This document shows, piece by piece, positions 46,109-54,947 of a DNA stretch of 64,000 nucleotides; positions within the stretch are counted from its first letter, which is position 1, and the number at the start of each line of letters is the position of its first letter. This DNA is from Robertkochia flava (GTDB lineage: Bacteria; Bacteroidota; Bacteroidia; Flavobacteriales; Flavobacteriaceae), in the NCBI RefSeq assembly GCF_020166515.1, contig NZ_JAINZT010000004.1, positions 245,225 through 309,224 on the forward strand, in the 5' to 3' direction. Both the position numbers and the translations under genes were made by a program. Under the pieces are notes generated by a model that was given only the letters and a program-made list of their open reading frames with translations, did not search any database and was not told where the DNA came from.

Positions 46109-47569
46109 TTAAAGGTGTTTTTGTATTAGTTGGGCTACAAGTTTTCCCGAAATTAAAGAGGGAGGTACCCCCGGTCCGGGAACGGTTAATTGTCCTGTAA
46201 AGTAAAGGTTGTTCACTTTTTTACTTTTCAGCTTAGGTCTCAGAAAGGCCGTTTGCAATAGCGTATTGGCCATTCCGTAAGCATTTCCTTTATAGGAATT
46301 GTATTGTTCTGTAAAATCATTAACACAGAAGCTCTCTTTAAATATAACATTATTTTTAACACGTTGATTTGTAATGCGTTCAAACCGGGTCATGATAATG
46401 TCGAAATATCGCTCCCGCATTTGGGGCGTATCTTCCAGTCCCGGAGCAAGGGGAATCAGGAAAATCCCGGCTTCTTTCCCTTCCGGAGCGGCACTGGCGT
46501 CTGTTTTTGAAGGAAAGCTGGCATAGAACAAAGGTTCTTCCGGCCATCTGGGATCATCGTATATGGCCTGGGCATGCTCTTCAAAATCCACGTCAAAAAA
46601 CAAGGTGTGATGGGCTACATGCTCCAGTTTTTTGTCGAAACCCACATAAAACAGGAGGGAAGACGGAGCAAAGGTCCGGGTCTTCCAGTACTTTTCACTG
46701 TAGGCGCGGTCTTTTTCTTCCAACAGGCTTTCAGAATGGTGGTAATCTGCGCCGCTTAATACGATATCGGCATTAATAACAGTGCCATTAACCTCGATTC
46801 CATTAGCAGTACCCTTTTCCACTAAGATCTTTTCTGCAGCGGCATTGGTGTGGATATGCACACCAAGTTCCCTTGCCAGGGCTGCGATGCCTTCAATAAC
46901 ACTGTACATCCCGTTTTCAGGATGCCAGGTGCCAAGGCCAAAATCGGCATAGTTCATAAAATTGTAAAAGGCAGGGGTGTCTGAGGGCTTGGCGCCCAGA
47001 AAAAGTACCGGGAATTCGAGGATCTGTACCAGTCGTTTATTTTTAAACTCCTTTCTGACGTCCCTTTTAATATTGCTGAAAAAAGCTCCCAGCTTCGTCA
47101 CAGTTTTAGGAGTGACCAGTTCCAGAGGGGAAACCCCGGGATTGTACACCAGGTCTTTGATAGCGATATCGTAGTTTTCTTCTGCCTTGCCAATGAATGA
47201 CCGCAGTTTTTTGGCGCTCCCTTTTTCTTCGGCCTCGAAGGCCTCGCAGATGCGCTCCAGGGAATCTGCTATGGAGATGTAGTCGCTTTCTCCAAAGTAT
47301 ACGTTGTAGGCAGGATTTAGTTTGATCAGGTGGTAATAATCGGAGGGTTTTTTATTGAAGTCTGCGAAGAAGCGTTCGAAAACGTCAGGCATCCAGTACC
47401 AGGTGGGACCGATGTCGAAGGTGAATCCGTCTCTCTGCAATTGACGGGCGCGTCCCCCGATTTGATTGTTTTTCTCATATATATGAACCTCATGTCCTTC
47501 TTTTGCAAGATAACATGACGCGGCTAAAGAAGAAAAACCGGATCCTATAATAATAATTTTCTTATTCAT
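46109..47569 (-). CDS. crtI: Phytoene desaturase (CrtI)
   Basis: The 486-residue flavoprotein converts phytoene to lycopene in successive desaturations. The N-terminal dinucleotide-binding motif is IIIIGSGFSSLAASCYLAKE followed by the acidic end of strand 2 in VHIYEKN. The C-terminal FAD motif is NNLYFTGQLTVPGPGVPPSL, with GPGVPP diagnostic of CrtI. It lies 35 bp after the regulator gene and 3 bp before crtB. Confidence 0.95.
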   Translation of the reverse strand: MNKKIIIIGSGFSSLAASCYLAKEGHEVHIYEKNNQIGGRARQLQRDGFTFDIGPTWYWMPDVFERFFADFNKKPSDYYHLIKLNPAYNVYFGESDYISIADSLERICEAFEAEEKGSAKKLRSFIGKAEENYDIAIKDLVYNPGVSPLELVTPKTVTKLGAFFSNIKRDVRKEFKNKRLVQILEFPVLFLGAKPSDTPAFYNFMNYADFGLGTWHPENGMYSVIEGIAALARELGVHIHTNAAAEKILVEKGTANGIEVNGTVINADIVLSGADYHHSESLLEEKDRAYSEKYWKTRTFAPSSLLFYVGFDKKLEHVAHHTLFFDVDFEEHAQAIYDDPRWPEEPLFYASFPSKTDASAAPEGKEAGIFLIPLAPGLEDTPQMRERYFDIIMTRFERITNQRVKNNVIFKESFCVNDFTEQYNSYKGNAYGMANTLLQTAFLRPKLKSKKVNNLYFTGQLTVPGPGVPPSLISGKLVAQLIQKHL

Positions 47570-47604
47570 GCTTAAGTGGGTTGGTGAGGGAGGTGTGGGG
47601 AAGG

Positions 47605-48501
47605 TTAAAGAGCGTCTATAACCTCTTCTATGGATTGGAAAGACTGGACGCCGTGCTTGGGGTCAGAGAAACTCTCTTTGACCTGTTGCCCCAGAATCCA
47701 CAATTCACTGTTCTGGTCCTTGTTTACCAGTTTATGGTAGCTGGAGATATACTTTTCGATTTCTTCGGCTGGGGGAGCAACGGTGAAATAGGAAAGATAT
47801 GTTAAATTATCGTAGTAGCGCTGAATATCGGTCAGGCTTTCCAGGGGTATGGTTTGTCCGAGATAAATAGCCCTGTACCCTCTTAGAACGATCTCGTAGT
47901 TGAGGTATAACAACCCGATCTCGTGGATTTCATTGTCGGGCAGGAATAACACAAAGGTTCGGTCTGTTTTTGTAGGCTCAGACATTTGTAACTTTTCAAT
48001 GTTCAGCAGGATCTTTTGCTTGATCAGCGCAGTTACAAAATGTTCGTGGGCCGGAGAAATAGTTTCTGTCTGCCAAAGCAGCCCGAGTTCGTTCAGCAAG
48101 GGTAAAAAAACTTCGTGGAAAATTTCCCGAAAAGACCGGTCTCCCAGGAGACTGTTGTAGGTGTTGAGAAAGAGGGTCTGGTCAAAATTGATCATTGCCA
48201 GTTTAAAGGCGTTGATCGCTTTGTTCTTAATGCTGTTTTCCGAGACGATCTCCCGGACGATAATGGGTAGATTTTCTTCAGGAATTTCTGCTATCTTGGA
48301 GATCTTGTACCCGTTGTTATAAAGTAGAGTAATGTTCAGTAGCTTTTGAAGGCTTTTCAGGGAGTAGTAGCGAATGTTCGTATCTGTTCGGTTCGGACTT
48401 AACAGGTTATAGCGTTTCTCCCAAATACGAATCGTGTGTGCCTTGATCCCTGAAAGGTTTTCAAGGTCCTTAATACTGAAATTAACTTTTACGTTGTTCA
48501 T
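47605..48501 (-). CDS. CarH-like MerR regulator with B12-binding domain (putative light sensor)
   Basis: The 298-residue protein begins MNNVKVNFSIKDLENLSGIK with a MerR-type winged helix (AHTIRIWEKRYNLLSPNRTD). It continues with a four-helix region holding LLWQTETISPAHEH, i.e. Trp143 and Glu153-His154, the W-x9-EH signature of CarH photoreceptors. The cobalamin fold carries EIHEIG (Glu191, His193, Gly196), the ExHxxG motif whose His is the lower B12 ligand. In CarH, adenosylcobalamin-bound tetramers repress carotenoid genes in the dark and fall apart in light. The start at 48501 is supported by the promoter at 48523. It heads the crtI-crtB-crtZ operon, so it probably regulates itself and them. 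The residue after Trp143 is Gln, unlike His132 of Thermus CarH. AdoCbl binding is inferred. Confidence 0.85.
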   Translation of the reverse strand: MNNVKVNFSIKDLENLSGIKAHTIRIWEKRYNLLSPNRTDTNIRYYSLKSLQKLLNITLLYNNGYKISKIAEIPEENLPIIVREIVSENSIKNKAINAFKLAMINFDQTLFLNTYNSLLGDRSFREIFHEVFLPLLNELGLLWQTETISPAHEHFVTALIKQKILLNIEKLQMSEPTKTDRTFVLFLPDNEIHEIGLLYLNYEIVLRGYRAIYLGQTIPLESLTDIQRYYDNLTYLSYFTVAPPAEEIEKYISSYHKLVNKDQNSELWILGQQVKESFSDPKHGVQSFQSIEEVIDAL

Positions 48502-48522
48502 CAATTTATTCGAAACTTTAAA

Positions 48523-48552
48523 CAAAAATAGCAAAATTGGGCATTAAATCAA
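48523..48552 (-). promoter_or_regulatory. Promoter of the carotenoid operon
   Basis: On the minus strand TTG (48552-48550), a 19-bp spacer and TATTTTTG (48530-48523) match the consensus. The expected leader is only about 15 nt before the ATG at 48501. It is the likely site of CarH-like repression, though no clear operator was seen. Confidence 0.72.
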
Positions 48553-48702
48553 GAAAAGGAAAATATAAATTTCTCACAAAAAATTCGATTCTGCAGTTTT
48601 CCTTAGCTTTCCTGCCGAACCCCCTTCTTTTAATTGCAAAAAAATGAGGATATTTGCGCCAGTTTTTGAAGTAGAAGTATTCGACTAAATTTTTTGAACA
48701 GC

Positions 48703-49644
48703 ATGGAGAAGATTTTAGTTACCGGAGCTGGCGGACAGCTCGGTACCGAATTAACCGAAGCACTGGCCGGGCGTTACGGAACATCAGCGATCATTGCATC
48801 GGATATTAATGAAAAGGCAGCAAGCAGGTTTGATTGTACTTTTGAGGTATTAAATGTTCTTGATAAGGACAAAATGGCTGCCCTGATCGACAAGCATGAG
48901 GTGACCCAGGTGTATCATCTCGCTGCGATCTTATCGGCTGCCGGAGAGAAGAATCCGTTGTTTACCTGGGACCTGAACATGAAGAGTTTGTTGAATGTTC
49001 TGGAACTGGCAAGGGAAAAAAATCTTAACAAGATATATTGGCCTTCGTCTATTGCTGTTTTTGGGCCTCATACCAGGGCTGTAGATACCCCTCAATACTG
49101 CGTGATGGATCCCACAACGGTTTACGGCATCTCCAAGCTTGCCGGAGAGCGCTGGTGTGAGTATTACAATAAGATTTACGGGGTGGATGTGAGAAGTTTA
49201 AGGTATCCCGGACTGATCAGCTATAAGGCTGCTCCGGGAGGTGGAACCACCGATTATGCCGTTGAGATCTATCATTCGGCCTTAAAAGGCGAGACCTTTA
49301 ATTGTTTTCTGAAGGCAGATACCCATCTGCCGATGATGTATATGCCCGATGCGATCAAGGCCACCATAGACCTCATGGAAGCTCCTGCAGAAAGTATTTC
49401 TGTACGGTCATCTTATAATGTGGGAGCCCTGAGCTTTACTCCGGAGGAGATATACAACAGTATTAAAAAATTTCATCCTGATTTTAAAATTGCCTATTCG
49501 CCGGATTTCAGGCAAAATATAGCGGCCAGCTGGCCAGACAGTATAGATGATAGTGTGGCCCGTGAAGATTGGAACTGGAAGCCTGAATTTGATCTGGATG
49601 CCATGACGAAGGATATTCTGGAAAATCTTGTAGTGGAAAAATAA
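48703..49644 (+). CDS. tdh: Short-chain L-threonine 3-dehydrogenase (NAD-dependent epimerase family)
   Basis: The 313-residue protein starts at MEKILVTGAGGQLGTELTEA (Rossmann GxxGxxG); a TTG frame three codons upstream is less likely. The SDR catalytic segments are YWPSSIAVFG and the YGISKLAGE (YxxxK) motif, with RYPGLISYKAAPGGGTTDYA specific to the threonine dehydrogenase subgroup. It oxidises threonine to 2-amino-3-ketobutyrate. It is divergent from the carotenoid regulator across about 200 bp. A terminator follows. Confidence 0.92.
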   Translation: MEKILVTGAGGQLGTELTEALAGRYGTSAIIASDINEKAASRFDCTFEVLNVLDKDKMAALIDKHEVTQVYHLAAILSAAGEKNPLFTWDLNMKSLLNVLELAREKNLNKIYWPSSIAVFGPHTRAVDTPQYCVMDPTTVYGISKLAGERWCEYYNKIYGVDVRSLRYPGLISYKAAPGGGTTDYAVEIYHSALKGETFNCFLKADTHLPMMYMPDAIKATIDLMEAPAESISVRSSYNVGALSFTPEEIYNSIKKFHPDFKIAYSPDFRQNIAASWPDSIDDSVAREDWNWKPEFDLDAMTKDILENLVVEK

Positions 49645-49670
49645 CAGGGTTTAAAAAGTACTTGATAGCA

Positions 49671-49699
49671 AGGGAGGTCAGTTTTGACCTCCTTTTTTT
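49671..49699 (+). terminator. Rho-independent terminator after tdh
   Basis: GGAGGTCA (49673-49680) pairs with TGACCTCC (49685-49692), followed by a T run. The lipoprotein start codon lies beyond it, at 49734. Confidence 0.85.
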
Positions 49700-49733
49700 G
49701 ATTCTGGTCGTGGTATTCAGTACTTTTATACCT

Positions 49734-50366
49734 ATGCGTATGAATCGGATTTTCAGTAGTTTACCCCTGGTGTTGTTGATGTTTCTTTTTCTTTTTTCCT
49801 GCCGTGAAGACAGTAGAAAGGATCATGCGGGAGCAGGGCAGGAGGTGTCTGAGAAGACCGGGGATGCGGTGGACACAGAACCGGATGTTAGCAGGTATGA
49901 CCCCGCAACGAGCGATACGGTGCTTGCAGGTCGTATATCGGAAAAGCTTCGGGAGCTGTTCCGGGAAGATCTTGAAGTAATGACGGAGTTTGATCGCCGC
50001 TATCAATTCTATAAGGTGAATCTGGATACGGATGCGTCCGGGGAGGTGCTGATTCGTTTTCTTTCTCCTTATTTCTGCGGAAGCGGAGGGTGTACCCTCC
50101 TGGCTCTTGATAACGACCTTTCCCTGATCACCAGGTTTACGGTAACCAGGCCTCCGATCTTTGTCGAGCAGCGGCTGGAAAATAACTGGAAGGTGCTTAT
50201 GGTGCGCAGTGGTGGCCAGTGGAAGGCCCTGGTGAATACCGGGGATGGATACCCGGGTAACCCTACCGTACTCCCGCCGGCACCTTATGACGCACCCAGC
50301 GGGAATGCAGAGGTGGTCTTTGGAGATATGAAATCCAGCCTCCCGGCAATGACCTATTCGTTCTAG
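49734..50366 (+). CDS. Lipoprotein of unknown function
   Basis: The 210-residue protein (MRMNRIFSSLPLVLLMFLFL, lipobox FLFSC) has an acidic linker and a C-terminal domain with SPYFCGSGGCTLLALDNDLS and DGYPGNPTVLPPAPYD. A C-x4-C pair in a Gly-rich loop (CGSGGC) may form a disulphide. The frame extends to 49662 but that part includes the tdh terminator. No characterised family is recognised. An ATG two codons later (49740) is an equal start. Confidence 0.7.
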   Translation: MRMNRIFSSLPLVLLMFLFLFSCREDSRKDHAGAGQEVSEKTGDAVDTEPDVSRYDPATSDTVLAGRISEKLRELFREDLEVMTEFDRRYQFYKVNLDTDASGEVLIRFLSPYFCGSGGCTLLALDNDLSLITRFTVTRPPIFVEQRLENNWKVLMVRSGGQWKALVNTGDGYPGNPTVLPPAPYDAPSGNAEVVFGDMKSSLPAMTYSF

Positions 50367-50460
50367 AAATACTACGATCTTGATCCGTAAAAGGAAAGAA
50401 TGTGAATGGCGAAGGGTTGAAATTGTAAAGGAGCGAAGGAGTGAAGGAGTGAAGGAGTGA

Positions 50461-51160
50461 AGGAGTAAAATAGTAAAAATGTAAAATTGCTAAGCTTATA
50501 GCGATTCAATCATCTATAATTTATCATCAATAATCTACAATTCCCTACCTCGTACCTCCGTACCCCTGCCTACCTGGCGGTACGGCAGGCAGACTCGTAC
50601 CTCCGTAACCCGTAACACAACTAACAGACTGCTTCGCCCCGGGGCTCGCAATTAAAGCAGGTGAGCTAATAGGTGAATAGGTGAATAGGTAAATAGGTGA
50701 ATAGGTGAATAGGTGAGTAGGTGAGTAGGTGAATAGGTGAATAGGTGAGTAGGTGAATTGGCAAAAGGAGTAAAATAGTAAAAATGTAAAATTGCTAAGC
50801 TTATAGCGATTCAATCATTTATAATTTATCATCTATAATCTATAATTCCTTACCTCGTACCTCCGTACCCCTGCCTACCTGGCGGTACGGCAGGCAGACT
50901 CGTACCTCCGTAACCCGTAACACAACTAACAGACTGCTTCGCCCCGGGGCTCGTAATTAAAGCAGGTGAGCTAATAGGTGAATAGGTGAATAGGCGGATA
51001 GGTGAATAGGTGAGTAGGTGAGTAGGTGAATAGGTGAGTAGGTGAATTGGCAAAGGAGTAAAACAGTGAAAATGTAAAGTTGCTAAGCTTATAGCGATTC
51101 AACCATTTATAATTTATAATCTATAATTCCTTACCTCGTACCTACTTACCTCTGTACCTA
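50461..51160. repeat. Tandem ~300-bp repeats with an 8-bp minisatellite
   Basis: Copy 1 (50461-50765, 305 bp) and copy 2 (50766-51053, 288 bp) are nearly identical; a truncated third copy starts at 51054. Each full copy has the leader AGGAGTAAAATAGTAAAAAT, a GC-rich central part with GCCCCGGGGC, and a run of 8-bp units AGGTGAAT/AGGTGAGT (11 units at 50671-50758; 9 units at 50976-51047). The length difference lies in the unit number. Reverse frames translate it into low-complexity LFTYSPIH-type peptides, which are not real proteins. A 7-bp CGTCACT repeat follows near 51180-51202. Confidence 0.85.
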
Positions 51161-51334
51161 GTTACTGTCACTCATCATCACGCGTCACTCGTCACTCGTC
51201 ACCAGAAAAAAGATTACCTCGCTTCGCTCGGTGATCAGCAGGGTGGCTGTACCCAAAATCCCGGGGCTGCTCCCGCAGCCTGCCGAATTTTTTTATTCAT
51301 CCCCTTACACCAGCGAGCTGGTGACGGTTCTAAA
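51161..51334. other. Intergenic stretch rich in hairpins
   Basis: No gene is supported. GGCTGCTCCCGCAGCC followed by TTTTTTT (around 51267-51297) is terminator-like, and CACCAGCGAGCTGGTG (around 51308) is a perfect palindrome. Confidence 0.4.
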
Positions 51335-51370
51335 CAAAAAAATCCCGATTACCTTACGGTAACCGGGATT
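51335..51370 (-). terminator. Original terminator of the disrupted tRNA-Leu gene
   Basis: AATCCCG...TTACC (from 51341) pairs with GGTAA.CGGGATT (to 51370), with the A run at 51335 giving a T tail on the minus strand. It sits directly beyond the left attachment repeat, where the terminator of tRNA-Leu would lie before island insertion. Confidence 0.65.
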
Positions 51371-51396
51371 TTGTGCTCACGAGAAGATTCGAACTT
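51369..51396 (-). repeat. Left attachment site (attL) of the tRNA-Leu island
   Basis: This 28-bp sequence is identical to 60131-60158, which is the 3' end of tRNA-Leu(GAG) plus a few downstream bases. It begins TTTTGTGCTCACGAG and ends GATTCGAACTT. It marks the left border of an island of about 8.8 kb. Confidence 0.9.
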
Positions 51397-51501
51397 GTTA
51401 ATAACCATTAATATTGTTTATAACTCCATCTTTGTAAATGCCCTGTTTTACAATGGATTGCTTACCTTAGTTATAAGGGTAAATTATAATAGAGGCTAAA
51501 A

Positions 51502-51526
51502 AAATTGTCACCTATTTTGTCACCTT
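51502..51526 (+). repeat. Integrase arm-type direct repeats, left end
   Basis: TTGTCACCT (51505-51513) and TTGTCACCTT (51517-51526) lie 12 bp apart, just upstream of the integrase. The same pair with the same 12-bp spacing occurs at 60070-60090 near the other end. They probably bind the integrase N-terminal domain. Confidence 0.65.
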
Positions 51527-51564
51527 ACTGTAGCCTTTGAAATTAAAGAGGTAATTTATTTATC

Positions 51565-52821
51565 ATGACTCATACATTTTACTTAAAAAATAAGCATGCA
51601 GATAAGTCTCTGATTTATTTTTCTTGCTACTTCAAAGAGGAGGGAAAGAAGTTCGTGTATTCTACCGGTGAAAAGATTGCTCCCGATCACTGGAGTTTTG
51701 ATGAGAATAGACCAAAGCTAAAAGGATCGAAAAAGGATTCCAATGCAATAACTATAAAAAATCAATTGGGGAGGTATTCTGATGCCTTCGAGGAAAAATT
51801 GTATCAATGCAAATCTACCAGGGAAATAATCACTTCAAAGACTCTAAAAGAACATTTCAATGAAACTTTCAAAAAAGCACCCACAAAGAAGGATTTGTTT
51901 TTTATGGCCTACGAAGAGTTCATGGTTGAGAAACGCATGCTTAAGCAATGGAAATCTGCTACAGAGAAGCGCTATAAGAATGTCAGGAATATACTTAAAG
52001 GATTCATGGCGGTACGTGGATACAACATCACCTTTAGCACGATTAACAAACGATTTTATGCGGAGTTTACGGATTACTGTTATAGTGACCTCAACCATGC
52101 TTCAAATACCTTCTCAAGAAATGTTGGCTATCTTGTAACCTTCATGCATTGGGCGGTGAAAAGTCGATATACCTACAACCAGGCATTCTTAGATTTCGAA
52201 CGGCCAAAGATTGTGGAAACCAAACAGGAGGTGCTTACCCTGGAACAGGTGGAGGAGATTTTTCAATTCAATTGCAAGACTAAGAAATTAGAGCACGCAA
52301 AGGACTTGTTTGTATTTCAATGTCTAACCGGGCTTAGGTATAGTGAGCTTAGGTTGGTGAATAAACGGGTTGTGAAGGGGCGCCAGTTGGAGATTAAGGA
52401 AGATAAGAACACGGATAAACCGGAACGGAAAATTCCACTCTCGCCTATATGTCTCTACATATTAAAGAAATATGACTATAAACTTCCGGTGATCTCAAAC
52501 CAGAAACAGAACGAATATATAAAAGACTTTTTGGAAGAAGCAGAATACAATCATGAGGTGGAATACAGTAGGGTAAAGAACACAGAGAAGGAAACAAAGG
52601 TTGATTTTTTCCATAACCGAATCTCAACCCATACGGCCCGTCGGACGTTCGCAACTATAATGAGAAACAAGGGAGTACCGGATAAGACCATAATGGAAAT
52701 GACCGGACATAAAGACTACAAGACTTTTAATATTTACCATAAAGTTGACGATAAGGCCAGGGCAGCAGCCATAGAAAAGGTCTTTGGTTCAATGGAGTTA
52801 CCTAAACTAAGAAAAGCCTAA
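51565..52821 (+). CDS. Tyrosine recombinase (site-specific integrase)
   Basis: The 418-residue protein has an N-terminal arm-type domain (about 1-95), a SAM-like core-binding domain (105-205) and the C-terminal catalytic domain. The full catalytic set is present: Arg258 (LTGLRYSEL), His356 and Arg359 (ISTHTARRTF), His382 (MTGHKDYKTF) and Tyr391 (NIYHKV). This is the Bacteroidota phage/ICE integrase type, longer than integron IntI (about 320-340). It lies 168 bp inside the left attachment site and should catalyse island integration at tRNA-Leu. The stop precedes the next start by 6 bp. Confidence 0.95.
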   Translation: MTHTFYLKNKHADKSLIYFSCYFKEEGKKFVYSTGEKIAPDHWSFDENRPKLKGSKKDSNAITIKNQLGRYSDAFEEKLYQCKSTREIITSKTLKEHFNETFKKAPTKKDLFFMAYEEFMVEKRMLKQWKSATEKRYKNVRNILKGFMAVRGYNITFSTINKRFYAEFTDYCYSDLNHASNTFSRNVGYLVTFMHWAVKSRYTYNQAFLDFERPKIVETKQEVLTLEQVEEIFQFNCKTKKLEHAKDLFVFQCLTGLRYSELRLVNKRVVKGRQLEIKEDKNTDKPERKIPLSPICLYILKKYDYKLPVISNQKQNEYIKDFLEEAEYNHEVEYSRVKNTEKETKVDFFHNRISTHTARRTFATIMRNKGVPDKTIMEMTGHKDYKTFNIYHKVDDKARAAAIEKVFGSMELPKLRKA

Positions 52822-52827
52822 TCCTCT

Positions 52828-53754
52828 ATGAATGTAAAGTCCCCAGTTAATAAAGTGAGGGCCCAACTCTTACTGATCGAAAATTATCTTGATTTGGATA
52901 TGGAATCCGGAATGCGTACGGACCTGATCTTTTTTAAAGGTAGGCTTGGTAAGTTTTTGGATTATGAGGAGCTCGAGCATTATCTTACAACTAACACCAT
53001 ATCTAACTTAAATTTCATTTCTGACCTTAGAATCAAATGTGAAAGAATCATTGATAAATGGAACAATAATGTTTTTGACCTCTCGATTGCGGTCCGGGAA
53101 CTCCCACTTACTGAGGATAAAGTTATTGTTATAAACCGGGTAGGCGGAACCCGGGTTTTAAATCAAAAGGAGCAATGTCGTTGCTTCGAGTTGTATAATC
53201 ATCGCCCCTATTATAAAGATTTTGATTCGGAGGAGGATCAAAGTAAATTCTTTCAAAACCAGCCGATAGAATATTTAACCATGGAACAGGTGCTTCAAAA
53301 GGTTCAAAATATCTATGATTGTATTATCACTGCCTTCCCTAAAATGAAAAATTCTTCACGTGTGAACTCGCCGGTAATAAAGGAAGCTACCCACTTTTCA
53401 GATCTTTTCTGCTCTAAACAGAAGTTTGAAGAGGTAATTGGTCGATTAATTGAAAATAATGGGTTGGTAAAACAAACAACCGGCGCATATAAAGTCACCA
53501 TTCCTGGAGAAGGCCTTTCTGATATACAGCAGACATGTATCTTTATTATACATTTGATTGATCGTGGCATATTAAACTCCGCTTCCCGGTTAAAAATTTC
53601 ACAACTTGCCTCTACTTTTTTTGATGTAGAAATTAATGTACACTCCTTTGGTAATTATTACAGAGACTACAAGGGCAATACAATTGGCGGGGACGTGAAG
53701 GATGAAAAATTTGGTAGGTATATCAGTAATTTGCTTTCGTTTAATATAAGATAA
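52828..53754 (+). CDS. Island-encoded protein of unknown function
   Basis: The 308-residue protein is not recognised. It is predicted soluble, with a helical N-terminal part (MNVKSPVNKVRAQLLLIENY) and YNHRPYYKDFDSEEDQSKFF in the middle. The C-terminal half has GRLIENNGLVKQTTGAYKVT, which looks like a winged-helix or similar regulatory fold. It is co-directional with the integrase (6-bp gap) and likely in its operon, so a control role in excision or transfer is possible but unproven. Confidence 0.7.
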   Translation: MNVKSPVNKVRAQLLLIENYLDLDMESGMRTDLIFFKGRLGKFLDYEELEHYLTTNTISNLNFISDLRIKCERIIDKWNNNVFDLSIAVRELPLTEDKVIVINRVGGTRVLNQKEQCRCFELYNHRPYYKDFDSEEDQSKFFQNQPIEYLTMEQVLQKVQNIYDCIITAFPKMKNSSRVNSPVIKEATHFSDLFCSKQKFEEVIGRLIENNGLVKQTTGAYKVTIPGEGLSDIQQTCIFIIHLIDRGILNSASRLKISQLASTFFDVEINVHSFGNYYRDYKGNTIGGDVKDEKFGRYISNLLSFNIR

Positions 53755-53851
53755 CAATTCTAATTCTTCTATATTTTACACCTATAGATATAGTAGAGAA
53801 AACTTCTCATGCTCCCTTATACTTTAGATGATAAATAATAATTTTTATCAT

Positions 53852-54142
53852 ATGAACCGTATCATACATGTAGAGGAAGTAACAAAAGAAGAACTCCTGG
53901 AATCTTTTGAAGTATTACTTGAGCAGAAGCTCCAGGAGCATTTAAAGGCTCCTGAAACGCTCCTTTCCATTCAAGAGGCGGCCAAACGGTTAGGTGTAAC
54001 TCAATTAACTGTCCGCAACTACATTAAAAAGGGTTGCCTGCCAGCCGTCAGGATCGGGGCCCGGCGCATTTTCATAAAACAGTCTGACCTTGACAAGGCC
54101 TTAAAGGAGGTGAAATCATTGAAGTACAAACGCGATCTGTAA
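53852..54142 (+). CDS. Helix-turn-helix excisionase-like protein
   Basis: From MNRIIHVEEVTKEELLESFE the protein has 96 residues. The C-terminal half is a MerR-like HTH_17 domain: LLSIQEAAKRLGVTQLTVRN, then YIKKGCLPAVRIGARRIFIK and SDLDKAL. Such proteins in Bacteroidota mobile elements act as excisionases or regulators. An upstream ATG at 53828 would add eight residues. The position between the integrase operon and the remaining island genes fits a recombination-directionality role. Confidence 0.85.
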   Translation: MNRIIHVEEVTKEELLESFEVLLEQKLQEHLKAPETLLSIQEAAKRLGVTQLTVRNYIKKGCLPAVRIGARRIFIKQSDLDKALKEVKSLKYKRDL

Positions 54143-54152
54143 TATTCAGAAA

Positions 54153-54947
54153 ATGGGTGGTGTGCAGAACCGGAATGCAAGTTTAGGTCTGAAATGGGAT
54201 TATTATTACTTCCCGGTCGAATTATTAAAAGGATACTTTACTGACATTAAGTTGGGTATCCGCCGAATAGTATACTTCAGCTGTTATTATAAGCTATATA
54301 GCAGCGCTGGCGCCCTTAGAATAGTTAATGCATCAGAGTTTAATGAGGAACTTAGCAAATTACTTGGGTGTAAGATAAGTAGCCCTGAGGCGGAATTGTT
54401 GGAGGCACGCAACCTTTTTCTGAGTTATAGCTCAAATGGCCCGATGATCAGTGTAAAGCGTGAAACGGTTGCAGGAATGCTTTCATATCATAGTGAATTT
54501 GAACAGATCTGTTTTGTGGCGTTCTTAGGAATAAGAAGTATCCTTCAGAAAAATAAATACAAGAAAATTACATGGTCATATTTGTTCAGTAGAATGTCAG
54601 GAGAGCGGCGGACAGTGAGTTTTGATCAATGGCACCCGGTAATAAAAAAGTATGCAACAAGACATTACAAAAGAAGAATCCAAGAGTACTTAAGGGACAA
54701 TTGGCATTTAGTAATCCCAGGAGCAATAGAGGATGTTACAGAAACAGGAGAAAGAAAGAAGATCAGAATAAGCGGGTTTTATGTTGGTATTAGTATTAGT
54801 CTGAAGGAATTAATTTTAATTATACTGAAGAATCACCGCGCTGCCAATGAAAAAAGGAAACAGAGAAAGTTACGCAAAATTGAGGCTAACGACGAGGCAA
54901 TAAAATGGCTAAACTCGAGGCGCCACGGTAACAAAGAAATCACATAA
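54153..54947 (+). CDS. Island-encoded basic protein of unknown function
   Basis: The 264-residue protein begins MGGVQNRNASLGLKWDYYYF 10 bp after the excisionase-like gene. It is strongly basic toward the end (NEKRKQRKLRKIEANDEAIK) and contains Arg/Lys-rich RHYKRRIQEYLRDNWHLVIP. The composition suggests nucleic-acid binding, perhaps a replication or mobilisation accessory protein. No family is recognised. Confidence 0.65.
   Translation: MGGVQNRNASLGLKWDYYYFPVELLKGYFTDIKLGIRRIVYFSCYYKLYSSAGALRIVNASEFNEELSKLLGCKISSPEAELLEARNLFLSYSSNGPMISVKRETVAGMLSYHSEFEQICFVAFLGIRSILQKNKYKKITWSYLFSRMSGERRTVSFDQWHPVIKKYATRHYKRRIQEYLRDNWHLVIPGAIEDVTETGERKKIRISGFYVGISISLKELILIILKNHRAANEKRKQRKLRKIEANDEAIKWLNSRRHGNKEIT

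Noticed and set aside
50545..51053. Minus-strand frames translating as LFTYSPIH-type proteins
   Set aside because: They are read-throughs of the 8-bp minisatellite and its flank, duplicated with the ~300-bp repeat, and have no real protein character.
50461..51160. CRISPR array
   Set aside because: Repeats are 8 bp in tandem without spacers, and the larger ~300-bp units are direct copies. No cas gene is present.
51565..52821. Integron integrase (IntI) for the cassette array
   Set aside because: At 418 residues with an arm-binding N-terminal domain it is of phage/ICE type; IntI proteins are about 320-340 residues. It also sits at the tRNA attachment site.
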